This document shows, piece by piece, positions 16,969 to 25,604 of a stretch of DNA of 64,000 bases. Origin of the DNA: Chengkuizengella sp. SCS-71B (GTDB lineage: Bacteria; Bacillota; Bacilli; Paenibacillales; KCTC-33759); NCBI RefSeq assembly GCF_040100845.1, contig NZ_JAZHSH010000001.1, positions 3,022,501-3,086,500 of the forward strand, read 5' to 3'. Position 1 is the stretch's first letter; each line of letters begins with the position of its first letter. The translations under genes and the position numbers were made by a program. The notes under the pieces are model-generated. The model had not been told where the DNA came from and ran no database searches. It saw only the letters and a list, made by a program, of their open reading frames with translations.

Positions 16969-17679
16969 TTAATTGGTGTTTTCTAATATATTTCTTATTT
17001 TATCCGTATAAATTTCAGCTAGATGTTCGGTACTGTATTCATAATTTTCCATACTAGATACTTTGAGAATATTCAGGTTAACAAACTGTCTGTCAAGCTC
17101 TTCAATAATAAAATACTCATGTTCTTCATTTTTAATTCCGCCGACTTCAGTTAAATCAATGTTTGAACCGTCTTTTAATTCTATAATGTAAAAAAAGTCA
17201 CCCTGTGAATGAGTAAACGGTAAATATAATTTCTTACCATACACTCCTGTTTTAATCTTCACAATATCGTTGTAGTTATATTCCCTACCCTTTGGTGAAA
17301 GGAATGAATAATCAATAATCTTATTATTAGTTATAACAGTAACAGCTGAAACAATGATGTAAAACAGAGCAATGTTAAGGGTTATAAATATAGAAAGAAC
17401 TAGTTTTCTGTGTTTTTTAAGAAAACTATCATTTGAACTATATGCTTTCGTACCCATTATTCTAAATTTCTTATGAATATAGAAAAATCCAACAACTAGA
17501 TATATCTCATAAATAAGTACTAGCCTTGAAGTAGGGTATTTAAAAATCCACATTAAATACTCTTCAGGTACAAATAATTTGTATTGAACTGCTAAAATTA
17601 AGATATAAATCCCTAGTGTTAATATAACTATGGTAACTAGTGAAAAGATATAAAGAATAATTGTTTTTAATTTTTTCAA
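16969..17679 (-). CDS. Uncharacterised membrane protein
   Basis: About 236 residues; family not recognised. Three hydrophobic segments (LKTIILYIFSLVTIVILTLG, LVLIYEIYLVVGFFYI, KLVLSIFITLNIALFYIIV) are followed by a soluble C-terminal part of mixed beta structure (KIIDYSFLSPKGREYNYNDIV, DFFYIIELKDGSNIDL). That part resembles a PH-like or YcxB-like regulatory domain attached to a membrane anchor. The frame opens at a GTG at 17709, but AGGAG lies 8 bases before a TTG at 17679, giving the start (M)KKLKTIILYIF, which I prefer. No neighbour suggests a role. Confidence 0.65.
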   Translation of the reverse strand: MKKLKTIILYIFSLVTIVILTLGIYILILAVQYKLFVPEEYLMWIFKYPTSRLVLIYEIYLVVGFFYIHKKFRIMGTKAYSSNDSFLKKHRKLVLSIFITLNIALFYIIVSAVTVITNNKIIDYSFLSPKGREYNYNDIVKIKTGVYGKKLYLPFTHSQGDFFYIIELKDGSNIDLTEVGGIKNEEHEYFIIEELDRQFVNLNILKVSSMENYEYSTEHLAEIYTDKIRNILENTN

Positions 17680-17982
17680 ATTAACAACTCCTAGCGTAAT
17701 TAACGACACAAAAATTTTAAGACATATATTATTATGTCCTCATATCAATGTTCACTAAAAACAATTCCACTCACCGTTAGTTTAAATACAATTATTCTCA
17801 ATCTCGCCTTTATACTTTAACTTAAATATCCTTTTTTTTAAGTTAGTTACTCAACAATAGGTCCCTATTAATAAAGAAAGACGCTTCTCTTATTAGAGAA
17901 AAGCGCCATATTGTGGAGGACAGATCTGTTTTAATCAGAATATTACATTTTATTTTTAAGTGTACTATATTTACAACCAGAT

Positions 17983-18017
17983 AAAAAAATGACTCCAGTT
18001 TTATACAAACGTCATTT
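17983..18017 (-). terminator. Terminator of the serine-hydrolase gene
   Basis: On the minus strand AAATGAC / GTCATTT is followed by TTTTTTTATC. A second hairpin at 17881-17905 (CGCTT..CTCT / AGAG..AAGCG), with a T-rich leftward flank, may act as backup. Confidence 0.65.
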
Positions 18018-18036
18018 CATTATCTACTCCTTATCT

Positions 18037-19254
18037 TCATTCACCTTTGACAATGTTAGTAAGTGTATTTGTAAAATTCGAAATCTTGTTTCCTCCTATG
18101 TATTGATTGTTGCTTAAAAAAAATAATGACAAGCTCTGAATCAAGCTCACGATAAATATTCGCTAAATACCCTGGTAAGTACCCTGCATGTTCAACATTA
18201 TTTTCCTGCGTAAGCCACCCATATCCATATTCATATCCACTACCATAATCAGAATTTAAAGGAATTTTAGTATAAGGAGCATACATCTTATCTATTGTCT
18301 CTTTTTTTAGTAACTTTTCAGAATATAGTCCCCTATCCCATTTTACTAAGTCATTCATTGTTGTATACAAACCCCCAGCAGCATGGAACAAGAAATACTC
18401 ATCATATTGACTAGGATAAACATTATTTTCTGTAATCACTTTTTCATATCCAATCGCTTTATTTTCTTGAATGTTCCAATCCAAACTATAACCTGAATCC
18501 AACATCCCTAAAGGTTTGAAAATATTTTCATCTAAGAAGGTTTCATATGTATCCCCCGAGATTTGTTCTATTATCAATCCTAATAAAAAATAATTGGAAT
18601 TACTGTATTCATATTCTTCACCAGGTTTAAAGTTAAGAGGAATGTCACTATATAAAGCAATGGTTTCTTCTGCGGATGGCAACGAAGTAATATTAGACCC
18701 AAGACTCTTTTCAAAGTTCTCAACAAGACTTGAATGACCTGTATTTACAATACCAGATGACATGGATAATAAGTGATGAATAGTAATCTCATTAAATTGG
18801 TTTGCATCTGGAAAGTATTTTGTAAGTTGATGATCAAGATCAAGCAATCCTCTTTCCTCTAACTGTAATATCGCTGTGGCTGTAAATTGTTTAGTTAAAG
18901 ATGCCATGATAAATTTCGTGTCCAATGTATTTGAGATATCTTGGTTATAGTCAGCCATACCAAATGTTTTAGAATAAATTCCTTCACCTTCCATCCCAAC
19001 ATACACAGCTCCTGAAAAATCATATTTTCTCTCAATAGCAGACATAGTAGAGTCTATTTTATTATATAAATCTTGAGTTTTAGAAGATTTACTTAAATCT
19101 AAATCTTGATTTGATTCAATATTTTCTACTGTTGATGTTTCAACTAGATCTAAATTTTCTGAAACTTCACTTTTTTATCAATAGAATTTTCCGTACTACA
19201 TCCGACAATTACAAGAGATAAACTAATAAGTACAAGAAACATCGTTTTTTTCAA
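18037..19254 (-). pseudogene. Lipoprotein serine hydrolase (beta-lactamase/PBP4-like) with two homopolymer frameshifts
   Basis: The full design is a lipoprotein of about 405 residues. Starting at TTG 19254 (RBS AAAGGGG) it reads a signal peptide MFLVLISLSLVIVGC with lipobox IVGC, then SIDKK. A run of six A (19171-19176 on the minus strand) needs seven to continue as SEVSENLDLVETSTVE. The long central frame (19045 down) has the SLTK nucleophile motif, YSNSNY and the beta-lactamase fold. Near the end, a run of eight T (18116-18123) needs seven to give the family-like finish IIFLSNNQYIGG, IVKGE and a stop at 18037. Each break is one base in a homopolymer, so slippage, true decay or sequencing error are all possible. 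Such enzymes are usually membrane-anchored D-amino-acid esterases or peptidases, not drug-resistance enzymes. Confidence 0.8.
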
Positions 19255-19489
19255 AAATATCGCCCCTTTATTTATTATGCAATGCCATTAAATACGAAGT
19301 AACTGCCAAGAAGTTTCATTTTTTAATATGGTGTGTGAATTTCAATTTTAATTTGCGTACTTTTTAAGATTTATTTTGCGCAAATATCAAATAAAGGATT
19401 ATACTAATTAGTAAAAACTCTTCAAATTAGATATGATCCTTTTATGCTTTGTTAATAAAGCCGCATAGTGTTGAAGATGGAGAAAGTCT

Positions 19490-19536
19490 AAAAAAGGTTA
19501 TCCTCAAGCCGTATTCAATCGCTTATCGGATAACCT
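19490..19536 (-). terminator. Terminator of the SLH/LRR surface protein gene
   Basis: On the minus strand a 9-bp perfect stem AGGTTATCC / GGATAACCT is followed by TTTTTT. It stands about 70 bases after the stop at 19605. Confidence 0.82.
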
Positions 19537-19604
19537 AATTTAACCAACTTGATTTTAATTCATCTATCGTTACAATTTAAATTCACCTTTTTAATTTAAT
19601 ATAT

Positions 19605-22481
19605 TCAATTATCAGTATGGAGCAATTGATAGATGGTGTATGCAGCTTCAACTAAGAATTCACGTGTTGCATACAACCTATAATTCTCTCGATCTTTTAT
19701 AAGCTCCCACTGGATCGCTGCAAACACATATTCCTCAGCCCATTCACTTACATAACCCGTATTTACTCTTTCAATCTTTTCCATATCTCCTATCTCAGCG
19801 GCATATCCTTCCACTAACATCTTAATAAACTGTTCATAGGTCACATTTCCAGTTGGATCAAATTGATCGTTACCTATTCCATGTATAATCCCTACTTCTG
19901 ATGCGGCTTTGATATATGGATATGACCATCTGCTTTTCGGGATATCTGTAAAGCTCTTATCTGTTTCTGTGCTTTCTAAATCTAATTCAAATAGTAAAGC
20001 CATCACTTTAGCTGCTTGTTCTCTGCTCATGTGATCTTCTAAATGCGGTAAGCCATCAGCATAACCACTAAAGATACCTAATGCTTTTAATTCCTCAAAT
20101 TTTTCTTCTGTCGTTAATTCTTTTTCAACAAAGATGGTGTTGCTTCCCTTATATGATGACCATGGTCTCACAGCATTGGACTTTCCTGAAGCTTCACTGC
20201 TTCCTATGTCATTGATCGCTTTCACCGTAAAGGTGTATTTCGTTCCATTGGAAAGACCCCTAATTTTTATCGGGCTTTCTGTTCCTATTACCTTGATATT
20301 CCCAGGTGAAGCTGCGATCTCATAACCCGTGATTTCACTTCCTCCATCATCCATTGGCGGTGTAAATTTAACGGTCGCTTTCCCATTTACCCCTCCTGTT
20401 GCAATGACATTTGTTGGAGGGGAGGGGACGGTTGCTGCTCTTGTGACTGTAATTTTGTATGTTTGTATTGTTCCATCATCCTCTGCCTTGACGATAACTT
20501 TGATTTCATTATCTCCAACGACTAGAGGTATAGGGCTTGATTCACTTCCACTTGTTACCTCTTCTCCATTCACGGTGAGACTTGTTACTTTTTTGGCGCT
20601 CTCAGCTGTTGGTGTAACTGTGATGGATTCTATTTCGACATCTACCTTATACCCGTATAATTTATACTTATCAAAATGTGGACTAAGCGTTCCTTCACTT
20701 AATTTTATGCCACTTAAATTTGACAATGGATTTCTAAATTCATCATAATAATTCACTTCTGTTCCTTTAGCTTCCAAATCTTGAATTATTCCTTCCGCTC
20801 TTGGATTCAGTGGATTATCATATAAATTAAGAAAGTCTAAATTCTCTAGATTCTCTAAACTAGAAATATCTGTAATTTTATTGTAATATAAATCAAGCCA
20901 GGTTAATTTCGTTAGATTCTCTAAACTGGAAATATCTGTGATGTTGTTTATCCCTAAATAAAGCCAGGTTAATTTCGTTAGATTCTCTAAACTGGAAATA
21001 TCTGTAATTTTATTGTAATATAAATCAAGCCGGGTTAAATTCGTTAGATTCTCTAAACTGGAAATATCTGTGATTTCGTTTTCTTCTAAATAAAGCCAGG
21101 TTAATTTCGTTAGATTCTCTAAACTGGAAATATCTGTGATTTTATTGTAATATAAATCAAGCCGGGTTAAATTCGTTAGATTCTCTAAACTGGAAATATC
21201 TGTGATTTCGTTTTCGTGTAAATCAAGATAGGTTAAATTCGTTAGATTCTCTAAACTGGAAATATCTGTGATTTTGTTGTCATCTAAATCAAGCCAGGTT
21301 AAATTCTCTAGATTCTCTAAACTGGAAATATCTGTGATGTTGTTGTTCCCTAAATCAAGCCAGGTTAATTTCGTTAGATTCTCTAAACTGGAAATATCTG
21401 TGATTTTGTTGTCATCTAAATCAAGGCTGGTTAAATTCTCTAGTTTTGCCAAAATAGAAATATCTGTGATTTCGTTGTCATCTAAATTAAGGCTGGTTAA
21501 TTTCGTTAGATTCTCTAAAATGAAAATATCTGTGATTTCGTTGTCATCTAAATTAAGGCTGGTTAATTTCGTTAGATTTGCTAAAATGGAAATATCTGTG
21601 ATTTCGTTGTCATATAAATTAAGGCTGGTTAATTTCGTTAGATTCGATAAAATGGAAATATCTGTGATTCTGTTTTCCGATAAATCAAGATCGGTTAAAT
21701 TCACAGCATATTCAAGACCTACAATACTATCAATATCTTCATAAATCGCACTTAAATCTTCTAAACCTTGTAAGTCATCAATGGTTATTTCTTCTGATAC
21801 ATTTAATTCTTCTTTTATAGCTGCTTCTAAGTTTTCATCTTCAAAAATTGCCCTTGTTACTGTAATGGTATAGGTCTTTTCATCACCTCCAGCAGTGACT
21901 TTTACTTCGATAGTGTTTTCTCCCACTTCTAATGGGATAGCACTAGGATCATCCACTGATTTACTGTTTACGGTTATATTCACGCTCGCTGAACCGTCCG
22001 CAGTAGGAATTACCTCAATATATTCTGTGACACGTTCAACAGAAACCGTATATTCTGTTGTGCCAGCATCGAAATCAGGCTCTAAGTTTCCACCATTTAA
22101 CGTTAAATCACTTAAGGCTGCAACACTTGAAGCGTCTGCTGATTCGGCTTTCGATAGATTTTCTTCTATCTTTAAATCTGATGATACTGCGGCTTCCAGG
22201 GCTTCTGCTTCTTCTAACGGTTCATCGATCTGCATTTCCAAGGAATCAGGCTCTGTCCCATCTTCATATTCATTTATAACTTCTTCAGGCGCACCATCCG
22301 TAGTGGTTCCTTCAGTAGAAAGGGCATTGATAATACCACCCTCATTTGCTAGTAATGTTTGGTCGTTTGCTTGATGTATTGGTTGTTTTGCTCTTACATT
22401 CATTTGTTGTTGAAATACAGGTTGAATGAATAAGATCATGGCTACTATTAATGCTGTCAACTTCATGAATGTTTGTTTCAA
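19605..22481 (-). CDS. Secreted surface protein: cadherin-like, leucine-rich repeats, fibronectin III and SLH motifs
   Basis: 958 residues, multi-domain. Order: signal peptide (1-31, LTALIVAMILFIQPVF); acidic linker (32-120); cadherin-like beta-sandwich (about 122-210, ending in TYTITVTRA); 13 tandem 22-residue internalin-type leucine-rich repeats with consensus LTxLxxLDLxxNxITDISSLEN (about 261-546) plus a cap; a second cadherin-like domain (585-681); fibronectin III (685-773, PSPPTNVIATGG ... NAVRP); and C-terminal SLH motifs (795-950, FTDIPKSRWSYPYIKAASEVGII). The SLH part anchors the protein non-covalently to the secondary cell-wall polymer, while the LRR arc would present a ligand-binding surface outside. 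Start is a TTG with RBS AAAGGAG. A 28-codon leader frame overlaps the RBS. It is monocistronic. The ligand is unknown. Confidence 0.93.
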   Translation of the reverse strand: MKQTFMKLTALIVAMILFIQPVFQQQMNVRAKQPIHQANDQTLLANEGGIINALSTEGTTTDGAPEEVINEYEDGTEPDSLEMQIDEPLEEAEALEAAVSSDLKIEENLSKAESADASSVAALSDLTLNGGNLEPDFDAGTTEYTVSVERVTEYIEVIPTADGSASVNITVNSKSVDDPSAIPLEVGENTIEVKVTAGGDEKTYTITVTRAIFEDENLEAAIKEELNVSEEITIDDLQGLEDLSAIYEDIDSIVGLEYAVNLTDLDLSENRITDISILSNLTKLTSLNLYDNEITDISILANLTKLTSLNLDDNEITDIFILENLTKLTSLNLDDNEITDISILAKLENLTSLDLDDNKITDISSLENLTKLTWLDLGNNNITDISSLENLENLTWLDLDDNKITDISSLENLTNLTYLDLHENEITDISSLENLTNLTRLDLYYNKITDISSLENLTKLTWLYLEENEITDISSLENLTNLTRLDLYYNKITDISSLENLTKLTWLYLGINNITDISSLENLTKLTWLDLYYNKITDISSLENLENLDFLNLYDNPLNPRAEGIIQDLEAKGTEVNYYDEFRNPLSNLSGIKLSEGTLSPHFDKYKLYGYKVDVEIESITVTPTAESAKKVTSLTVNGEEVTSGSESSPIPLVVGDNEIKVIVKAEDDGTIQTYKITVTRAATVPSPPTNVIATGGVNGKATVKFTPPMDDGGSEITGYEIAASPGNIKVIGTESPIKIRGLSNGTKYTFTVKAINDIGSSEASGKSNAVRPWSSYKGSNTIFVEKELTTEEKFEELKALGIFSGYADGLPHLEDHMSREQAAKVMALLFELDLESTETDKSFTDIPKSRWSYPYIKAASEVGIIHGIGNDQFDPTGNVTYEQFIKMLVEGYAAEIGDMEKIERVNTGYVSEWAEEYVFAAIQWELIKDRENYRLYATREFLVEAAYTIYQLLHTDN
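20844..21701 (-). repeat. Tandem 66-bp coding repeat (13 LRR units)
   Basis: Each unit encodes 22 residues, and many units are nearly identical at DNA level (shared core GAAATATCTGTGAT). Two adjacent units (LTRLDLYYNKITD + LTWLYLEENEITD) recur almost identically, indicating a recent 132-bp duplication. The array can expand and contract by recombination. Confidence 0.88.
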
Positions 22482-22486
22482 TTGTT

Positions 22487-22573
22487 CTATCTCCTTTCAA
22501 AATACAGGGTATTTAAATCAATGAAGGTGCCTAATGAATGACAACTCCATATCCACTTCTTATTTCTGTCCAT
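22487..22573 (-). other. Possible 28-codon leader ORF upstream of the surface-protein gene
   Basis: ATG at 22573 follows AAGGTGG by 7 bases, and the frame (MDRNKKWIWSCHS...) ends at TAG 22487-22489 just before the TTG of the surface-protein gene, overlapping its RBS. Translation could therefore couple to, or mask, the downstream start. It could also be chance. The stretch 22574-23078 further upstream has no gene, but holds an orphan terminator and one copy of the 20-base repeat. Confidence 0.3.
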
Positions 22574-22765
22574 CGCTTCACCACCTTTTTCTCAGTAAAT
22601 GCCTCGTTAAACCAAAATTTTAATTTAACGTAATCAGAATGTTTTGTTACAGATAAATGATTATAACAGAAGGTTCTCTCAAAAAACTCTCAAAAACTTA
22701 GATTGAACCTTTTTTTCCTCTATATATAAACCCCATAAATGCCTTTTAAACAACGAATTTATTTA

Positions 22766-22809
22766 CAAAAAAAGAGCCCATTTTCTTCTTACAAAAAAAT
22801 CAGCTCTTT
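22766..22809 (-). terminator. Orphan leftward terminator
   Basis: On the minus strand AAAGAGC / GCTCTTT with a long loop is followed by seven T. No intact leftward gene lies upstream; only a short remnant ending in codons for NDQSFF lies at about 22920-22940. The terminator may have outlived its gene. Confidence 0.45.
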
Positions 22810-23105
22810 ATATTTCTACTATATTAAGAAAGGTTTTTCTTAGATGATCATTTTTACATCCTGGAATTCAAAATGACGTAGCAGAAATAGTGATCTTCCA
22901 CAAAATGGCCCCCTTGTAGTTTTAAAAGAAAGATTGATCATTAATATCAATTCTTAAAAATAAACTGTACCTTATTATAACTGATTCACATTTTTTAAAA
23001 TAATATGCAACTTTTATCCATAATTTACGTTAAATACAATGTAAAGCAAATTAAGACAAACTAAACAGTGGATATACTGTGAAGAAGAAAGGAATGTATT
23101 ATTAT

Positions 23106-23663
23106 ATGATCAAAAAAGTAATATTTAGCTCTCTTTGTTTAACGGTATTTTTGATTGGATTTTTGTTGTCGAGTGCTTATGCAGAAGTTTTTGGACCAAA
23201 ATGGGACCAAGTAGGTATTTATTGGTATCCAACCAGTAGTGTTAAAAATAACAGTGAATATATGACAGCAATAAGGAAGGGAGAAAAATTGTGGGAAGGT
23301 GTTCCAGCTGCACCATTATATATAGAGGGTGAGTGGGGTGATGAAGTAAAAGTACTTTTTTCTCCTGATGATGACTATTGGACAAGAAAGAGCACTTACG
23401 GACTTGGTGTTCCTATAGAAAAAAATGGTACTTATGTGTCAGGTCATTTAGAAATTGTTAGGGGAATGTGCGATGATCTGGATGCTAAAGATAAGAAAAT
23501 GGTAATGGGGCATGAATTTGGTCATATATTGGGATTAGCACATACAGAAGACAGTATTTTCAATCCAGTTAAATCAATAATGGATAAAGATGATGTTTTT
23601 GATAGTGATATGTATGGTCCTACAGATTATGATATAGATAGTATTCTTGGTCTTTATAGATAA
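23106..23663 (+). CDS. Secreted metzincin-like zinc metalloprotease
   Basis: About 185 residues. A signal peptide (KKVIFSSLCLTVFLIGFLLSSAYA) is followed by a small catalytic domain with the extended zinc motif HEFGHILGLAH and a downstream Met-turn candidate SIMDKD. This is the metzincin arrangement, closest in size to matrixin-like bacterial proteases. The preceding KKMVMGHEFG helix fits. A frame from GTG 23079 exists, but AAGAAAGGA lies inside it, so ATG at 23106 (or 23094) is the likelier start. The mature enzyme would act outside the cell. It is followed after 17 bases by a second exported protein and is probably cotranscribed with it. The substrate is unknown; a surface protein, or the partner as substrate or inhibitor, are guesses. 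Confidence 0.8.
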   Translation: MIKKVIFSSLCLTVFLIGFLLSSAYAEVFGPKWDQVGIYWYPTSSVKNNSEYMTAIRKGEKLWEGVPAAPLYIEGEWGDEVKVLFSPDDDYWTRKSTYGLGVPIEKNGTYVSGHLEIVRGMCDDLDAKDKKMVMGHEFGHILGLAHTEDSIFNPVKSIMDKDDVFDSDMYGPTDYDIDSILGLYR

Positions 23664-23680
23664 AAAGGGGGAAAGATAAT

Positions 23681-24250
23681 ATGAAGAAATACATATTTGT
23701 TTTAACAATTGCTTTTATTTTAGGCGTAAGTTCATATGCTGTTTATGATAAAAATTTAAAGTTTAATGATGAAGCTATATCACTAGCTAAAGATTATAAA
23801 ACCGTGTCTGAATTATATAATGATTATCAAGTTATTGTTAAAGGTAAAATTACAGAGGATTATATTGAACGTGATGTTCAATTAACTGAAAAGATTGCGA
23901 AAGAAAGAGTCTATAATGTGAAAGTTAATAAATTACTTACTAACAATACTACTATAAACATAAATAAAGGAGATGTTATATTACTATCACAAACTTACGG
24001 AATTGAAATGAATGGAGAATATTATCCTTTATCTGAAGAGCTTAAGGACTCCTTGGGAAATGGTAATTATATATTTTTCTTAGATACCTATGAAGATGAA
24101 AATACTGGAGAAGTAATGTATAGCAGTTCTCAAAATGCTATCTTTAAGCAAAAAGGTGAGAAATATAAAAATGTTTATGGCGGATCACTCCCTGAGCTGA
24201 CAGAATTAGAGGTAGAGAAAGAAATAGAGAAAGAGAAAAAAATTAAATAA
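23681..24250 (+). CDS. Uncharacterised exported protein, partner of the metalloprotease
   Basis: 189 residues; no family recognised. The N-terminus KKYIFVLTIAFILGVSSYAV is a signal peptide or single anchor, and the body is a small mixed beta domain (YQVIVKGKITEDYIERD, ERVYNVKVNKLL, GDVILLSQTYGIEMNGEYYPL, NYIFFLDTY). The repeated V-K-V-N strands and the internal NNTTININKGD turn suggest a beta-barrel. The C-terminal tail (VEKEIEKEKKIK) is highly charged. Strong RBS AAAAGGGGGAAAGAT. It lies 17 bases after the metzincin gene and shares its terminator, so it may be an inhibitor, substrate or specificity factor of that protease (inference). Confidence 0.75.
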   Translation: MKKYIFVLTIAFILGVSSYAVYDKNLKFNDEAISLAKDYKTVSELYNDYQVIVKGKITEDYIERDVQLTEKIAKERVYNVKVNKLLTNNTTININKGDVILLSQTYGIEMNGEYYPLSEELKDSLGNGNYIFFLDTYEDENTGEVMYSSSQNAIFKQKGEKYKNVYGGSLPELTELEVEKEIEKEKKIK

Positions 24251-24287
24251 TATTACGAGGACAAATTCTAGTGATTGATAGATAATT

Positions 24288-24316
24288 GGGGGTTAATTTT
24301 TTTTAACCCCTCTTTC
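24288..24316 (+). terminator. Terminator of the metalloprotease operon
   Basis: GGGGGTTAA / TTAACCCC stem, then TCTTTC. The T run is modest but the position is right, 38 bases after the last stop. Confidence 0.6.
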
Positions 24317-24484
24317 AACTTCAATTATCACGGAAACATCTTTGATCAAAAATATGATGTAGAAAGCACTGTATTGTTGGGTTATAACAATGACATTCGT
24401 TAAATTAAAGAGATTCACTAGCAAGTGCATCTATATGCAAAACAAATCCTTCAAATGATGTAGTTCCCCCCTTCTACTGTAACT

Positions 24485-24572
24485 TTAAAATAAAGTTTGA
24501 TCATTCATGAAACTCCGTTACTAATGTTAGTAAATAGGTATCGGCTATTGAAACAACTTCGTTATAATTCAT
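24485..24572 (-). pseudogene. Remnant of a small unknown gene (both ends kept)
   Basis: ATG at 24572 has a perfect RBS (AAAAGGAG, 5 bases away) and an upstream TATAAT. It reads 23 codons, NYNEVVSIADTYLLTLV, and stops. One frame over, directly after, the codons MNDQTLF-stop match the C-terminal ends at three other places in the window (NDQSFL at 24893, NDQSFF near 22930, NNQSFF near 16815). This looks like another gene whose middle was deleted, leaving promoter, start and end. Confidence 0.4.
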
Positions 24573-24713
24573 ACTATCTCCTTTTCGAAGAACATTAATT
24601 TTGTGCTTTGCAAAGATTATACCAAATAAGTAGCACACTCAATGAACTTTTTTGTTTAAGTGTTCTTATACTAATGGGGGCAAACCATTCCATTTGACAA
24701 TATTGACCATCAT

Positions 24714-24893
24714 ATGAGTCCGTATCAATTTTTTCGAAGAATAATGAAGGAAAGAAAATTAATGGGCTATGCTATCAATAACAATGGGAAATTCTCAATA
24801 ACTTGGACTACTGACAGACTCCTTCTTAAACATTTGAGTATGTGGGCAATAGTTGGAGAAGATAGACAATATAATGATCAATCTTTTTTATAA
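24714..24893 (+). other. 59-codon frame, probably the 3' end of a decayed gene
   Basis: MSPYQFFRRIMKERKLMGY, then SITWTTDRLLLKHLSMWAIVG and a final NDQSFL before TAA. It has no convincing RBS at the ATG but is followed within 26 bases by a very strong terminator, as a real gene would be. It ends with the same NDQ[ST] motif as other remnants nearby. I do not recognise the family. It may be a truncated gene or a small real one. Confidence 0.35.
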
Positions 24894-24918
24894 AAGTCAA
24901 GTAGTCAATCTCAAATTT

Positions 24919-24957
24919 AGAATCCATTTTGATCAATCTTCAAAATGGATTCTTTTT
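24919..24957 (+). terminator. Strong rightward terminator
   Basis: A 14-bp perfect stem (AGAATCCATTTTGA / TCAAAATGGATTCT) is followed by TTTTTG. It has no intact gene in front of it. Confidence 0.85.
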
Positions 24958-25148
24958 GTTTGCCATAAGATATGGGTTTGGGAGATGGTTATGAACAATC
25001 TTTATTTTAAACCTACATCAGAGCCATATTGAAGACCATTCTTTTCATAAGCAAATTACAGATTCAATCTTGTATTAGTTTTTTTACATTGCTGCTAATT
25101 ATTATGATAGAATATTTGGAAAATCATTTTAGGAGAGGTTAGAATTAG

Positions 25149-25260
25149 GAATCCAAAAAGCACTTGTTACATGTGATCATAACAATTTGCCATCTAAAAA
25201 AGCCATTTTAAATAACGGAGGAGTTCCTGATGTAGATTATGTTGAGGAAATATTGAGAAT
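25149..25260 (+). pseudogene. C-terminal fragment of a GNAT acetyltransferase
   Basis: In frame from about 25149: GIQKALVTCDHNNLPSKKA, then ILNNGGVPDVDYVEEILRI. The phrase K-A-L-V-T-C-D..N-N..S-K-K-A-I-x-N-N-G-G is the acetyl-CoA-binding and beta6 region of GNAT proteins that end with an N-N-G-G-V turn. No N-terminal half is present, and the 3' end runs into the convergent MGMT-like gene. It is a relic. Confidence 0.6.
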
Positions 25261-25277
25261 AGATTTTGGATCGAGCT

Positions 25278-25604
25278 TTAATAAGTTTCTTCAGGATGAT
25301 ATTGATATGTCGCTAGGTTTAAAGTTTGATAAGTATTAAACTTTATTCCTTCACTTTCAAGTGACATTTTTTGAATGGAAAATAATTCTTCATCTGTTAT
25401 AGCTATTTCACCTTTAGCGTTGATTACCCGATGCCAAGGGAGTTTATGTTTTTGACTCATGGAATGTAATATTCTAACAACTTGTCTAGCCCCCCTTGGA
25501 CTTCCTGCTAATTTGGCTATTTGTCCATAAGTCATAACTTTTCCTGAAGGGATTTGTTTAATGATTTTAATAACCTGCACTGTAAAGTCTTGCAATATGT
25601 ACAT
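25278..25604 (-). CDS. Alkyltransferase-like (ATL) protein, MGMT family without catalytic cysteine
   Basis: 108 residues of the DNA-binding domain of O6-alkylguanine-DNA alkyltransferases. YGQIAKLAGSPRGARQVVRIL contains the helix-turn-helix and the arginine finger. The usual P-C-H-R-V active site reads PWHRVI, with Trp57 in place of the acceptor cysteine. In known ATL proteins such a change abolishes alkyl transfer; they bind alkylated guanines and hand them to nucleotide excision repair. It is a single leftward gene. RBS GGAGATG precedes the start. Whether it works with UvrA here is inference. Confidence 0.88.
   Translation of the reverse strand: MYILQDFTVQVIKIIKQIPSGKVMTYGQIAKLAGSPRGARQVVRILHSMSQKHKLPWHRVINAKGEIAITDEELFSIQKMSLESEGIKFNTYQTLNLATYQYHPEETY

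Noticed and set aside
20844-21701. Regular 66-bp repeats suggestive of a CRISPR-like or satellite array
   Set aside because: They are in frame with a 958-codon gene, encode 22-residue leucine-rich repeats and have no spacer pattern.
21268-21744. 158-codon rightward open frame inside the LRR region
   Set aside because: It is antisense to the LRR array. Its length comes from the repeat, and it has no RBS or typical composition.
22500-22700. Riboswitch (for example c-di-GMP type) upstream of the surface-protein gene
   Set aside because: I could not match the conserved core of any known riboswitch class. A short leader frame explains the region as well.
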